Numbered from the stretch's first letter, positions 15,440 through 28,551 are shown. The stretch is 40,000 bases of DNA from Chrysomallon squamiferum (GCA_012295275.1 CM022676.1:12045660-12085659); one strand, 5' to 3'. Numbers and translations: made by a program. The notes: a model not told the origin generated them from the sequence alone.

Positions 15440-15985
15440 GCTATTTGATACATTTATTTCTTCACTGATTTATTGCACGCATGTGTATTCATTCATACAA
15501 ACAAAACAAACTTAACGCTGTTATTACGTCACTGACAATGGAATGACGTAAGGTGAAAGGTACATACTGGAGGGTTCATTCGTTGCAGAATATTGTTTTT
15601 CAAGTAAGTCTGCATGATTTTAGGTTTTCTCTGTAATTTTAAACTGCAGTTATTTTATTTGTTTGTCTGTTCGTTTGTTTGTTTGTTTGTTTGTTTGACA
15701 TTCACATGAATTAAACACGTGTTTTCTGTCCTCATCACACTGTCTGTTCCGCTGTCTTTCTGTCTCTCATTCTCACAATGCTATGTCTCTTTCTTATTTT
15801 TTTTAATATTCTTTGTCATGGAACACACGCAAATAACTACAAAGGAGAATGCACGCATTCGTAGTCACGTGTACACTTAAAACAAAATGAATGAAGAATG
15901 TTTATTTATGACAAATAAATCTAGTTATAATTACAATTATTCTTAATAAAACAAACTGTGAGTTCTCTGTAAAACTAACTTAGAT
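14940..15985. other. Unique AT-rich DNA with short tetramer repeats
   Basis: No exon recognised on either strand. It holds (AAAT)n at about 15391-15438 and (GTTT)n at about 15658-15697. TTTATT at 15901-15906 (AATAAA on the minus strand) lies about 480 nt past the stop of the fibrinogen-domain gene and is a candidate poly(A) signal for it. Confidence 0.35.
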
Positions 15986-15989
15986 TATT

Positions 15990-15990
15990 C

Positions 15991-16026
<36 letters not shown>
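15990..16026. repeat. (AAT)n microsatellite
   Basis: About 11 AAT units. Confidence 0.9.
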
Positions 16027-16147
16027 TTAATTAATCATTGGAAATGTTCCATGAAACAGTTTCATAGGTCAAGGTGAGATACTAACGTACACACAGACGT
16101 ACAACAGAAGTATTGTACTCTGCTTTAGATCAATGGATCAGTAAAAC

Positions 16148-16181
<34 letters not shown>

Positions 16182-16207
16182 GTAGTAGTAGTAGTAGTAG
16201 TAGTAGT

Positions 16208-16245
<38 letters not shown>

Positions 16246-16258
16246 TAGTAGCAGCAGC

Positions 16259-16305
<47 letters not shown>

Positions 16306-16338
16306 TAGTAGTAGTAGTTGGTGTTGTTGTTGTTGTGG
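16148..16338. repeat. Mosaic triplet array AAT-AGT-AGC-AGT-AGC-AGT-TGT
   Basis: About 190 bp in which the repeated triplet changes by single substitutions in blocks: AAT (16149-16181), AGT, AGC (16208-16230), AGT, AGC with one GGC (about 16250-16290), AGT, then TGT. It lies just beyond the 3' end of the fibrinogen-domain gene. Confidence 0.95.
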
Positions 16339-16388
16339 TAATATAGTCATCTGCTCTTAAAATCAGTTCTAATACTATAAAGAATTGT

Positions 16389-17039
16389 TTACGAGGGAAC
16401 AAAGTTGACTTTTCGTCCGATTTTCAAGACAGATATTTTCAGAGAGTAATGATAGCCTAACCACGAACTCCAGTCAACGCCGTCTGCGTAGCTCGTGTGG
16501 TTTCCCGCCAAATACAAACCATTCAGATTTGACGAATGACATTTCCCGTACCACCATCCGCCTCTGTAGGACGTTGCGCAGTTGCCCGATTCGTGTGTGT
16601 CGTGGTCGCTGTCGTAGGTGGTGAAATTCAAACCACTGTGATACGACAGACTGTCACCTGAAAGTAATAACACTGTCATCATTATCTGCATTGTCATCAT
16701 CATCAGCAGCAGCATCGTCATTGGTAGCAGTCGTAGTGGTAAAGGTAATAATAGTGGTGGCTTGTGGTAGTGGTAGTGGTAGTGGTAGTTGTAGTATTAG
16801 CAACAGTAGTAGTAGTAGTGGTTCGTGTTGTTGCTGAAGTAGATGTGGTAGTATATAGTATTAATGGTAATAATAGCAATAACAGCTGTGATAACTGTAA
16901 CAAAGTGAAATATCAAACGAGTAGTAGTAGTAGATGTATTAGTAGTACTAGTTGGCGTAGATGTAGTAGTTGTAGTAGTGGGAGTTGTAGAAGAGAGATA
17001 GAGTTAGAGAGGAAGATAGAAAATAAGAGAGAGAGAGGC

Positions 17040-17127
<88 letters not shown>

Positions 17128-19398
17128 AAACCTGAAGTTCCGCTGTATGTTCCCAGTCTCAGTTTGAAATATTCGTCTTCCGAGGCGAAGGAGAAATCGT
17201 CGTACCTAGCAAACCTTCTGTTTCCTTCGAAATCCTCCAAGTCCACTTGAAGCACGAACGCCCCCTCCGACGTCAGTCGGTGTATGTTGGCGTTACCTGC
17301 GAAAACAAACACGTAGTAGTGATGTTGTAACTCTCATAGCAACTGTTATGAGACAACCACTTCATGAAGGACGTCACATGAAAATATACGGAAGTTATTA
17401 GATATCTTATTACTATTTTATTATTATTTATTTGTTTATGTAAATGATACGTATTATTAAACTTAGGGCGATTTTTTTCGAGACGACGCCTACTCATTGG
17501 TTGCTGAAAGTTATTTTCTATATTCTCTGAGTGAATGAAATGATGGAAGTCCACTACTGTCTATTGTAGTGGTACAGAAACAGAGGTAGTGTAGTTTTGT
17601 CGTAGTTGATGATGTTGTTATAACTTTTACTTGTTGCAATAAGCGTAAAGGGCTGATTACCTAACCAAAACTCTCTATTCAAATCTCCGAATCCGGTTTT
17701 ATAGTCATTCCAGGATCTGTAGAAATCTTCTGATCCGTCCATTCTGCGCTGTATTACCTTGTGAAAAATAAATTAAATTTACATTTAATTTATCATGCGG
17801 GAAAAAAAAAGAAAAAAAAAAGGATTATAATCAAAGACTGGACAAAAAGAACAGAACAGAATAAAGAAGGAATACAAAAAGCAAACTGAAGAGAAAAATG
17901 AAGACGAGAGAAGAAAAAGAGAAAGAAAGGTTTAAGGAGAGTGGCTGTTGAGAATCCTTCATACGAAATCCTTGGGACCGGAAGTGTTTCGGATTTCGGA
18001 ATATGAGGACACAGCCTGAGAATGCAATCTAAATAAGAATTACTTTATTTTTTTCATACAATATTTTTAATAATTCGGGGCTTAAAATAAAATTTGTGTG
18101 TGCAAAAAGTCCTAGAACTCTTAAATATCAGGATTTCTGCTGCTCAGAAAAGGTTTCTGATTTCAGAGCTTCTCGATTATCGAAATTTCGGAATAGGGAT
18201 CTTCAACGAATATTATTATTATTATAAACCAGAAAATAAAATTACTGAAGGCATACAAGTGAGAAATAAAGAAATAATTTCTTTTATGAAATTTCCATAT
18301 GTTTTCAGTAAGTGTGGTACACAAAACATTGCAAAAAGAAATTTCCATGGTAAAATTAATCGAAGGAATTAAGTTAGGTAAGGAATTAATATATTTTATC
18401 TTTTTATAACTTTCATTTTTTCTTCCTCGTTTTTTTTTCTTGCGTGATGTATTGAGTAATTCCTGTGTGTGTAATATTACAGCAGAAGATTATCAGAATC
18501 AATGAATCGAGAATCGATCCTGATACATAAAAAAACAATATACAAAGATATTGTCTGATCTATTATTCATTTTATCATCATCACAGTCATTATCAACAAA
18601 ATCATTATCATAAAGATAGTTATCATATCAACATCATTATCACCATCATGGTCAATATTGTCGACATCATTATCTTCATTGTCACCAACGTTATCATCAT
18701 CATCAATAACATCAACGTCGTCATCACTATCAGCACCATCATCATCTTGTTGTTGTTGTTTATTTTATATTTGTTAATGTAATTAATTATTTATTAATTT
18801 ATTTACTGTTGTTGTTGTTGTTGTTATTATTATTATTTACTTTTTCTCATTATTTTTGGACTCTGTTTGTTTCGGGTCATCTCTTTTATTCTTACTTTGC
18901 TAACAAAACAAATCGAGAGACGTGTGTAAAACATATCGAGAGACGTGTGTAAAACAAATCGAGAGACGTGTGTAAAACATATCGAGCTGTTGTTTCGCAA
19001 GTTGATTTATAAATTTGGCAAAATACACCGGTTTACTTCATAACCGACATAAACGTCAGGCTACCAGTCTAAGGTCAGTGACTTTATCCCAGCACCACAG
19101 GCTTGTTCTAGTTTTTATACTTGATTTAACTCGGGATTCAAGCACGCTTGAGATGTACGTTTTACAGAGAAAAGCTGGTGCTCACGAAAAGTCATACATT
19201 AAAACTAATTTTGCCAGATTTCACATGTTTATCGTTTCTCTTATTAAAAACGTGCTTGATAAATAAAACCACGCTACATTAATCCCATCTGCTGGTGATG
19301 TTATGCTGCTTGGTGTTCAGCCATTTCCATTTTTCTATTTCTCTTTCACGTCATCATCATCATCATCATCATCATCATTTACGTAGTTACTGCTGTTG

Positions 19399-19435
<37 letters not shown>

Positions 19436-19834
19436 CATCATTATCATTATTATTTTTTTATTATTATTATTATTCATAGTAGTAGTAGTAGTTGTAGTAT
19501 TACTACCACTACTACTACTAGAATTATTAATATTATTCTGCATCTGTGCTGTAATTTGATTTAAATGCATCCTAACCATTATACTTTTATCAGTTTCCAC
19601 ACGTAATTTATTAATCGTATCTACTGGTCACGCCCAGCCTGTCTCACACTGTGGCTGTGTTAACATCAATCAATGAAATTTCATGCTCAACGTTTTCATT
19701 TTGTTCGTCGTGGCTCGAAATTGATATTTCTGTCATGTAGAAGGCGGAGACGGGTAATGGAGTAAGGAAAATGCATCACTGACACAAACAAACAAGAATA
19801 AAACTCTTACAAGTAATTAATTATAGGAAATTAA

Positions 19835-19915
<81 letters not shown>

Positions 19916-21171
19916 AATATCGAAATTAGTTAAATCCGTATTCAAGAAATCTGATTAAAATAATTGATGTTGATGTTGATGATAACAACAGCAGCAGCAG
20001 CAACAACAACAGCAGTAACAGTAGTTAAAATAGTAGCAGCAACAATAGCAAGAAGAAAAAGAAGAAGAATAACAAAAACAACAACAGCAACAGCAGCAAA
20101 GACAACAGCAAAAGTACTATTGTTATTATCATACCAGCCATCCTGTGTCTTCTGTTATTTCACAAAATACGTCCAAGGTCGTGAGGTTGTCACGTGACGT
20201 AATAGTATAAATTCCGTCATTTGTGTTTCCGTTCATCATGACGTCATAGCAGTCAAACTGAGGTGTTATAGGGACTATTTCTGAAAATAACGTCATACAA
20301 GTTACTTGAAACAATACTTAAACGCTAAATGATGATGATGATGATGATGATAATAGTAATAATAATAATAATAACAATAATAATAATAATAGTAATAAAA
20401 AAAAATATTAAGTAATTAAAAATGAAAGAGAAATAAATATAAAAAGTTTGTAAAGTTTTAATAATTTTGAAACAGACATTAAATAAAATTATAATAAAAT
20501 ATGAAAGAACCAAACACCAAATGGTGATAAAACTATTTTAAGTAATACACAGATTAAACTGATAATTGATTAATTAGTTTATTCGCTGTAACATAAAACG
20601 TTTGTATCAAGTCTGTTTAGTGAAATAAATTATCAATCTATGTGATAGAAAAATAAAAAATTAATAAATAAATAAAAATTGATCCACCTAAAATCACTGA
20701 AGTTGGATAAGCTTCTATTGTTGTTGTGATTGTTGTGATTGTTGTTGCTGTTGTTTCTGTTATTATTATTAAGAAGAAGAAGAAGAAGGGCAATTATTAT
20801 TCAAATAAGAACTTACCATAGTTTCTGTTCCCACTCTGTTTAGCAAAGACTGCAGAATGCAGACTGATGTTATAAGCAGAGCATTGTTTGTTTATGTTGT
20901 TAAAAGAAAATGCTTTACACTGATGACCCCTTTGCCCGAAACATGAGAATGCGCAGTGCATCTTTGTCGACTCGACAAACTCACCGAAACGAACGTCGAC
21001 AATTTTTGCATCGTTGTAAACCGGAGATAATCTTACATTTGAAGTTTCACAGTCTGTTGTTGAATAAACAGCAGAAAGTAAATTAACTGTTATCGTCAGC
21101 AAAAGAAGCGAATGAAGATGATGGAATTTACGAAAACAACAAATCCATTTCAGAAGACTTGTATCAATCAT
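16389..21171 (-). CDS. Secreted PAN/apple + fibrinogen C-terminal domain protein, 5 exons
   Basis: Minus-strand exons 21171-20817, 20280-20135, 17757-17661, 17296-17132 and 16657-16389 join in phase with gt..ag introns to a 343-aa protein with a stop. Residues 1 to about 37 form a hydrophobic signal or anchor segment. Residues about 41-118 are PAN-like (Cys41, 73, 77, 85, 97; FxSCFGxRxxxCKAFSF). Residues about 127-343 are a full fibrinogen C-terminal domain: [58 protein letters not shown] and [10 protein letters not shown]. Cys129-Cys158 and Cys281-Cys294 are the expected disulfides, and Asp270/Asp272 the expected calcium ligands. Fibrinogen-related proteins bind sugars or acetylated groups in innate immunity and adhesion (family knowledge); the ligand here is unknown. 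No Ig or collagen region is present, so it is not a classical snail FREP or ficolin. I chose the ATG at 21171 because the frame has no ATG further upstream. Confidence 0.9.
16735..16995. repeat. Imperfect GTA/GTG triplets in intron
   Basis: Degenerate triplet repeat between the last two exons of the fibrinogen-domain gene. Confidence 0.85.
17040..17125. repeat. (GA)n microsatellite next to a donor
   Basis: Pure GA dinucleotides. On the gene's strand this is (CT)n starting about 6 nt after the donor of exon 4 (17131). Confidence 0.96.
17765..18565. other. Intron DNA, no gene seen
   Basis: Part of the large intron (17758-20134) of the fibrinogen-domain gene. Purine-rich at 17800-17940. A plus-strand open frame at 18094-18372 has unremarkable AT-rich composition and no recognisable domain, so I do not call it. 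Confidence 0.4.
18565..18840. repeat. ATC/ATT imperfect triplets and (TTG)n
   Basis: Degenerate ATC triplets to about 18750, then TTG runs at about 18748-18765 and 18807-18825. Confidence 0.85.
18905..18988. repeat. 23-bp minisatellite, alternating variants
   Basis: About 3.5 units of atcgagagacgtgtgtaaaa. The junction bases alternate caa, cat, caa, cat, so the effective unit is a 46-bp dimer. Confidence 0.92.
19345..19530. repeat. (ATC)n, (TTA)n and AGT/ACT triplets
   Basis: Consecutive triplet runs inside the same intron. The preceding 18990-19340 is unique DNA; a plus-strand open frame at 19015-19266 has no ATG start and no recognised domain. Confidence 0.9.
19840..19913. repeat. (GA)n microsatellite
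   Basis: Pure GA dinucleotides of about 73 bp in the large intron. Confidence 0.96.
19965..20133. repeat. GTT/ACA/AGC triplet tract at a donor
   Basis: Triplet-rich sequence that, on the minus strand, begins within a few nt of the donor of the fibrinogen-domain exon 20280-20135 (gtatga at 20134-20129). Confidence 0.8.
20325..20400. repeat. (GAT)n and (AAT)n
   Basis: Triplet run in the intron between the PAN exon and the first fibrinogen exon. The rest of the intron (20400-20816) is AT-rich with no other feature except short GAA triplets near 20771-20787. Confidence 0.9.
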
Positions 21172-21174
21172 GAT

Positions 21175-22120
21175 GGCGAGATGATGTCTAAACAAAAATG
21201 AAGTATTTATTTACACTTGCTTCGTTCCGCTGTGAAATTAGAGTACAAATTTATGTTTGGCTCCTACACAGACTGAGTGCAAACGCAGAAGCCGACATCC
21301 GGTTTTTTTAAGTGAGAGATATGTCTGTCACATCGATTGGGTGACTCGGAAATAGAGAACACAAGAAAAAAATTAAAAATTTGAATCGATTATTGAGTTT
21401 CGTGATGGCGGATACATGTAAGACTACGGGATGGAGGGCGTGGTTGGGTTTATTTTGTACAACTCCCGGCGTGCTAATCACATTAATCTGAAATTTGCGA
21501 AAACTGATAAATTACTGTAGTACAACATGCTCCTAGGCACAAGGCAATTTAATTGTTTGTTTTTCATTCCCAATTTTCTTTACTACTACTACTACTACTA
21601 CTAATAATAATAATAGTAATAATGACAATCATGTCTTCTTATAATAACAAAATAAGAACAACAATAATAGTCAAATTAATTAATTAATTAACTTAGATCA
21701 TTTCAAGTCACAAATTTTTATTTCAGAGTACCAGATTATTGTTACCAATAACAAGATAAAAATAGAAACGAATTAATTAATTGATGTCAACATCGGAGTA
21801 CTCCGTGAAACTGACATCAAAGAACTGTTAATTGTGACTGATTTCCACGCGACTGATTCCGGCAATGTTTTCACAGGATGTAATCTTATCTTGTTATTTC
21901 TGCTTTTTTAACCGTGACACCCCACTTCACAACACCGACCGACAACCAGGAATTCATTTTTATATATACTGCAGTAAACAAACATTTTCTTTTTCTCTCT
22001 CGCTTTCCTTAGTGACTATGCATGCATCTTCCTCTGAAAAACACGAAAATATTTGAACATTAGAAATGATAATTTTCCTCTCCTCGATGACAGATAAAAA
22101 CGTTTCAGGATTTCTAATAT
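21175..22120. promoter_or_regulatory. Intergenic region between divergent genes
   Basis: The fibrinogen-domain gene (leftward) and MAEL (rightward) are divergently arranged. No TATA box can be assigned. Short ACT/AAT triplets lie at about 21582-21625. No exon is recognised. Confidence 0.3.
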
Positions 22121-22121
22121 T

Positions 22122-22184
<63 letters not shown>

Positions 22185-22186
22185 GG
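22119..22186. repeat. (TTTA)n then (TTA)n
   Basis: Tetramer run passing into a triplet run. Confidence 0.93.
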
Positions 22187-22224
22187 ATTTTTTTATGTGA
22201 CTATAAATATGGATGCACGACACG

Positions 22225-22440
22225 ATTTCGATTTCGTTTCCACGTCACAACGTAGGCATCCAAATTTTCGCGTAATTTCGGCTAGCGTACATTTTCCCCG
22301 TCTGACGTTACACGTACCAAATCATCTCATTAGTATCAGCCAATCAGCTATCACTACCGCTAGGTGTGGTCAAAACGCGCGTGATAACTTCGTTTACATT
22401 CGTCTCAGATAACGTGTTTGTTTTTTCGCCATTTAAAGTT
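22225..22440 (+). promoter_or_regulatory. Probable MAEL promoter or 5' leader
   Basis: This stretch is clearly less AT-rich than its surroundings. It holds a CCAAT box (22339-22344) and several CpG-containing motifs (cacgtcac, gacgttac, aaacgcgcgtg). MAEL's first coding exon starts only 7 nt after a 3' splice site at 24129, so a non-coding first exon upstream is required and this is the best place for it. An open frame at 22197-22412 crosses the region but resembles no protein. Confidence 0.35.
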
Positions 22441-23288
22441 TTATGTTGGTGGGGTGAATGAAATGCTTTAAGCTGGGTATTGTTTCGAGTTGTGTTTCTA
22501 ACTTACAAAAAATAAATTTCTATTTCGTTCTGTTTCATATCAACAGTTTAAAATTCAGTTTCGCATACCCTTGGTTATACATTTTTTTAAAACAATTATA
22601 CAGTGTCTCTCCTCAAGGATTTTATTCCGGATACGAACCTCTGTAAATGTGCCACAAATAAAATAAAAAAAGCCATAATATATTGTTTATTTTCAAAATA
22701 TTGTTTTGTTTCGTTTTGATTACCAAATCTGAACAAAAAAAAAAAATAATAATAATAATAATAACAGTTACGTATGACAATTTAAAAACAGTAAAAATAA
22801 GTAAGTAATAATAAAAATATTACGTTAGCGATAATGCATGTTATTATTATTATTATTAATTTTCGTTATTTTTTTATCTATTTATTTAATACTGTTATTA
22901 TTATTATTTCCATTACTTTAGTCTTTCTATCGTCTTTTATTTCTTTTATTATTATTATTTTTAAATATTTAACCCTTTCTTTTTTTTTTTTTTTTTTTTC
23001 TATTTTCTTTTATCATTTATTTTGTATTCATTATATAAAGATTTATAAAACCTGATGTATAATATCAAGTGTTTTCTCACTTCGATTCTCGATTAGGTTC
23101 AGACGACTGCCCGATTATAACGGCTGCTTTCATTTCTGTAATTGTACTGAGAAGGAATAAAAATTATGTCGTGCACACTGTTGACTGTCTTGTATTTTTT
23201 TTTTTATACATAATTCATGAAACTCAAAAATTCATTTCCCGAATTTATGTCGAAGCAGCAGGTTACTGATAAAATAATGCCGAAGTAT

Positions 23289-23289
<1 letters not shown>

Positions 23290-23369
<80 letters not shown>
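23290..23369. repeat. (CA)n microsatellite
   Basis: Pure CA dinucleotides, about 39 units. The DNA from 22450 to 24130 is otherwise AT-rich with a (TTA)n run at about 23789-23837, and is probably the first (5' UTR) intron of MAEL. Confidence 0.96.
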
Positions 23370-23372
<3 letters not shown>

Positions 23373-23785
23373 GTTTGTTCTCTGCTTATAGAAAATAAAA
23401 TGTAATTTTAGTTTGTAAATATAGTTTCATGAATATTTTATATAGGGATCAATTGTTTCCTTTTAAATATACGTGCATATGTTAATTGTTATTGTTATTA
23501 TTTATTTTTTATTTAATAGTTGCACAGTTTATGTTTTATGTTATGTCCATTCATAAAAAAAGAGACATATAGAGAATGTTTTTATTATTTTAATTTTGAT
23601 TACGCGTATAGAATGTATCTGATTAAAACGTGTGATCCAGTATCATCATGCCCAAAAATATTCTGTTACATATTGCCAAAATGGAATATTTTATATTAAT
23701 ATTAGAAACAGGTAAACTATAAAACATGAAATACGTCGGGTGCAATAAAAATGCTTTAAGTTCATGACAGTACTAGTTTATTATC

Positions 23786-23840
<55 letters not shown>

Positions 23841-24136
23841 AGAGATTATTTCGAGAAGCAAATATAAAAATAATTTCGAAATAATAGCAAATGGTTCACA
23901 GAATGGTGGTAATAGAAAGTTATTCTTTAAAATAAACGAGTTTGTATCCGGACAAATAAGCAAAGAACTAAAAATACGCTTCACAGATAACCAGTCGATC
24001 TTACCTTGTTTTCGACGTAATGTGAACAGAGAATCAGTGTTCGAAGTCGGGGCTTTTTATTTAACTTTAAGTTGACGTTATTAAAATAGATTTTTGTTGA
24101 CGATATTTTTATCCTTTTTTTTTTTACAGAAACAAA

Positions 24137-24534
24137 ATGCCCAAAAAGCCAGTAAGAAATGCGTTTTATTTCTACATGAAGGATATTGAACCAAAGCTAC
24201 GAAAGGAAGGAAGGGTTTTTCCAAACGGCATTCCTGATGTCGTACCAGTCGCTCATCCATTATGGAAAGTATGAAAATATGAACGTTATAACGGATATTT
24301 ATTTTATTTTATTTTATTTTATTTTATTTTATAAAATAACAAATGTCGACACATAGCTTCATTATATCGACTTAATGTTTAACAATAAAGTGGAGATAAT
24401 TAATAATTGTACAAATAATAAAATTTTAAATAATAAAATTATAAATGATCAAATACTTGAAATAGAATTAAATTTGATTTATTAATTAGTAAAATATAGA
24501 TTCAGAGCGTTCACTGATTAATTTCATTTAGGTT

Positions 24535-24623
<89 letters not shown>

Positions 24624-27215
24624 TTTACCCTTATATCAGTCTTTTTCAGCCTTTCTAAATTCTAATTTGCAGGCATTACCAGACAGCGAGAAGGCAAAGT
24701 ATGAGAAAATGGCCAGAGATTACAAAGCTAGCCTGAGAGGAACGTTTGGTGACAAATTCAGAATGGATAATGTAGGGAATGTCATAGCTGTAAGTTGTAA
24801 AATTATCAAATGAGAAAATATGTCTGAAACCAATAAATATAAATTATACATTAGACAGACTAAAGAGAAATAGTTTAAAATTAAGTTTTAATACAAGCCA
24901 TATACTATGATACTTTATGCAAAATATTAATTAAAATAGAATGAGATAAAATGTTTTAAACGTAAAACAATTTATGAGTAATGGTTAAAACAACAACAAC
25001 AAATACAATTTAAAAAACCCAACAAAAACAAAAACAAAATCTTTACTTTTATATAATAATTGAACATTGTAAACAATTCATACTTAATCCTTAAACAGTG
25101 TGTAAATATAGCTAGAGGTATAGATATTACCACTAATACAATTATATTTTATTTTTTTTTTTTTTTTTTTCATTCAATTTTTTATTTTCTAATCACTACA
25201 AACATTGTTGATATCACAAATACTGACAATAAAATTTATCAAAGTTTTAACTGATTTCAGACAGTTAAATAAATCAGTCATAATCATAAAATTATATTTT
25301 CATCTCCGATTTATAAAAAAATAATAAGTTGTGTAATTTCATATGAGCAGGACAGAAAAGATCCAGTGAAAGAGTTAGAGAAAAGACTGAAGAAAGAAAG
25401 ACAGACAGTTGTAGCTTCTTGGGCTGGAAAAGGTAAATAAATAAATAAATAAATAAATAAAATAAATTTGCTATAAAATAAATAAATAAATGGGATGATA
25501 AACATCAGTAAATTAATACAGTCTATGATGTTATTTACGAAATGAATTTTGTTAGGTTTCTATTTCTGGTTTTCAATTTGTTTTATTTTAATTATATAAT
25601 TTTTTTATGACTTTTTAAAAACATTTCTGTTAAAAGACAATGACACTTGATTATTGGCATTTTTCACAAAACATTTATTAAAAAATAAATAAATAAATGC
25701 AGTGCAATATATAAGTTCAAATTTGTGTGTATATAAACTGAAAATGAAACAAACTTCAGTGGGATTGGCTTGTTTTATCTCTGCCAGTGTCATTACTATT
25801 AGAAAAGTCATTTATTCACTTTCATATAAAAATATATTAAGTAGGTTCAGACTGATTGATGTTGTTGTTTTTCAGATATCATGGATGAACTGTTTTATTT
25901 TGTTAATTTTCAAATCCTGTGCCGTACTGAAGATGGACATTACCTCCCTTGTGAGATGGCCATATTGGAATACAGCCTGCGGAAAGGAATAATTCGTCAC
26001 CTGCATCGATTTATCTGTCCAGGTTTGTGAAACATACTACAGCTAGTCCTTCAGTCAGTTTGTTGTCCATAACAGAATTACTGACCAAGTTATTAGCAAA
26101 TACTGCAACTCATCCTTGTATCTATCTCTGTCTTATCTAAATTAGTGTATCTTCAGTGTTAATATTAAATACTTCTACATAATCTTTCCATTTGTCTGTC
26201 TGTCTGCCTGTCATCTTGAATAGTTTGTCTGTCCACATTTATACCATTCATCCATTCCTCGATCTCTGCTGAATATCATCAAGATCAGATCTGTCCAGCT
26301 TTCTGCTAAATATCCATCCATCTGTCCACCTGTTTATCTGTCACCTGTAATAAAGTTTCTGAAACATATTTCAGTGTCACTGATGCTTGAGGCTGCTTTA
26401 TTGTAAAATATCATCATTAAATGTTGTTATGTTTTCAGTAACTCCTGTCATTCACATTAATTTGTTTCATTCACCAGTGTTTTACTGAACCTGAGTTTTG
26501 AACTGTCTTTCTTTTCTACACAAGTTTATATTTCATAGTGTACTCGTCACTTGTCTGATCTCATCTTTCTGTCACTTACACCATCACCTCTCATCAACCC
26601 AGGTATATTTGTCATTTTAAATTTATTATATATTTTTTATTATTCATTTCTTTTTTTAAAAATTTTAATTTATTATTATTATTATTATTATCTTCTTTTT
26701 TTTTAACATTTCTGTTATCAAAACATCCCACTATTTTCTTCTAATAAGATCATTACTAAACCTTCCTGCACACCTGTTTCTAAATGTTATGATGATCGTG
26801 TGTGAAGTGTTTTAGTGTTATTTCATTTTCTTTCTTTCAGGTCCGATCCCAACAGGATACAGGTTTGACTGCATGAACCACAGTAAGTTACAGAATGCAA
26901 CTTCTTATATAATTTATTACATCAAAGCCATCAACATCATCATCATCATTATTTTAGTTATTATTTCTGTTATTTATTTTTCATTAGTCTTTAAAAGATA
27001 TTAAGTTATTCTCTTTGTTGTATTTTTTGTAATTGTTATTTAATTAATCACTTATACATTTAATTCTTTCTCAGTTTAATCTCTTTTTTGTGTATTAATT
27101 TTATATACACACACACAGATAAATATTGAATTTAATTTTATACTTACGTACAATGAAATTTTATTTATTACTACTACTGATACTACCACTATTTTTATTA
27201 ATAATATTATTATTA

Positions 27216-27248
<33 letters not shown>

Positions 27249-28504
27249 CTATTTTTTTATTTTTTTTATTATTATTATTATTATTACTATTACTTTGATT
27301 ATAAATGTTTCTGACAGGTAAGAACACTCATCAGATCCCCATTGAGAACTTTGAGTTGGCTGACACTGACTACATCAAACTGTGGACTGAGATTGAAAAT
27401 TTCATCAACTACAAGGGAGAGAAACCTGAGGATCCACCTCTGTATTGTCTGGTAAATAGTGAATATGTGTACCTGTCTCTTTATTGTCTAGTAAACAGTA
27501 AATACGTACCTGTCTCTTTATTGTCTGGTAAACAGTAAATATGTACCTGTCTCTTTGTTGTCTGGTAAACAGTAAATATGTACCTGTCTCTTTATTGTCT
27601 GGTAAACAGTAAATATGTACCTGTCTCTTTATTGTCTGGTAAACAGTAAATATGTACCTGTCTCTTTGTTGTCTGGTAAATAGTGAATATGTACCTGTCT
27701 CTTTATTGTCTGGTAAACAGTAAATACGTACCTGTCTCTTTATTGTCTAGTAAACAGTAAATACGTACCTGTCTCTTTATTGTCTGGTAAACAGTAAATA
27801 CGTACCTGTCTCTTTATTGTCTGGTAAACAGTAAATACGTACCTGTCTCTTTATTGTCTGGTAAACAGTAAATACGTACCTGTCTCTTTATTGTCTGGTA
27901 AACAGTAGATACGTACCTGTCTCTTTATTGTCTGGTAAACAGTCAATACGTACCTGTCTCTTTATTGTCTGGTAAATAGTGAATATGTACCTGTCTCTTT
28001 ATTGTCTGGTAAACAGTAAATACGTACCTGTCTCTTTATTGTCTGGTAAACAGTAAATACGTACCTGTCTCTTTATTGTCTGGTAAACAGTAAATACGTA
28101 CCTGTCTCTTTATTGTCTGGTAAACAGTAAATACGTACCTGTCTCTTTATTGTCTGGTAAACAGTAAATACGTACCTGTCTCTTTATTGTCTGGTAAATA
28201 GTAAATACATACCTGTCTCTTTATTGTTTGGTAAATAGTGAATACGTACCTGTCTCTTTATTGTCTGGTAAATGTGCAGTTTACAAAGAGAGTGGGTCAC
28301 AACTGATCTGTGTATTAACAAGGTAGAGGTCAGATCTCACCTGAAACCCAATCTGTATTGTGATGTAATTGTGAAGAGTGAATATCAAACCTGCATCTTG
28401 CCTGTCAGTGGTGCATGCTAAGTTATACACCCACCTAATCAACAAACACTGAACTGAAACCCACCTTTCTGTACTATAACTAAAAGTCCACCTCTTACAT
28501 CTGG

Positions 28505-28551
<47 letters not shown>

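Noticed and set aside
16130-16402. Poly-Thr/Ala/Val/Leu frames at the triplet array
   Set aside because: They arise from AAT/AGT/AGC periodicity, not coding.
18094-18372. 92-aa plus-strand frame in the fibrinogen-gene intron
   Set aside because: AT-rich, with Tyr and Lys/Asn bias typical of non-coding AT DNA, no domain and no splice support.
23764-24075. Poly-Leu-led 103-aa frame
   Set aside because: It starts in a (TTA)n run and continues in AT-rich sequence just before the MAEL start; no domain.
27441-28275. CRISPR-like or satellite-encoded peptide repeat
   Set aside because: The 37-bp period is not a multiple of three and has no spacers; it lies in an intron and derives from the exon 6 donor.
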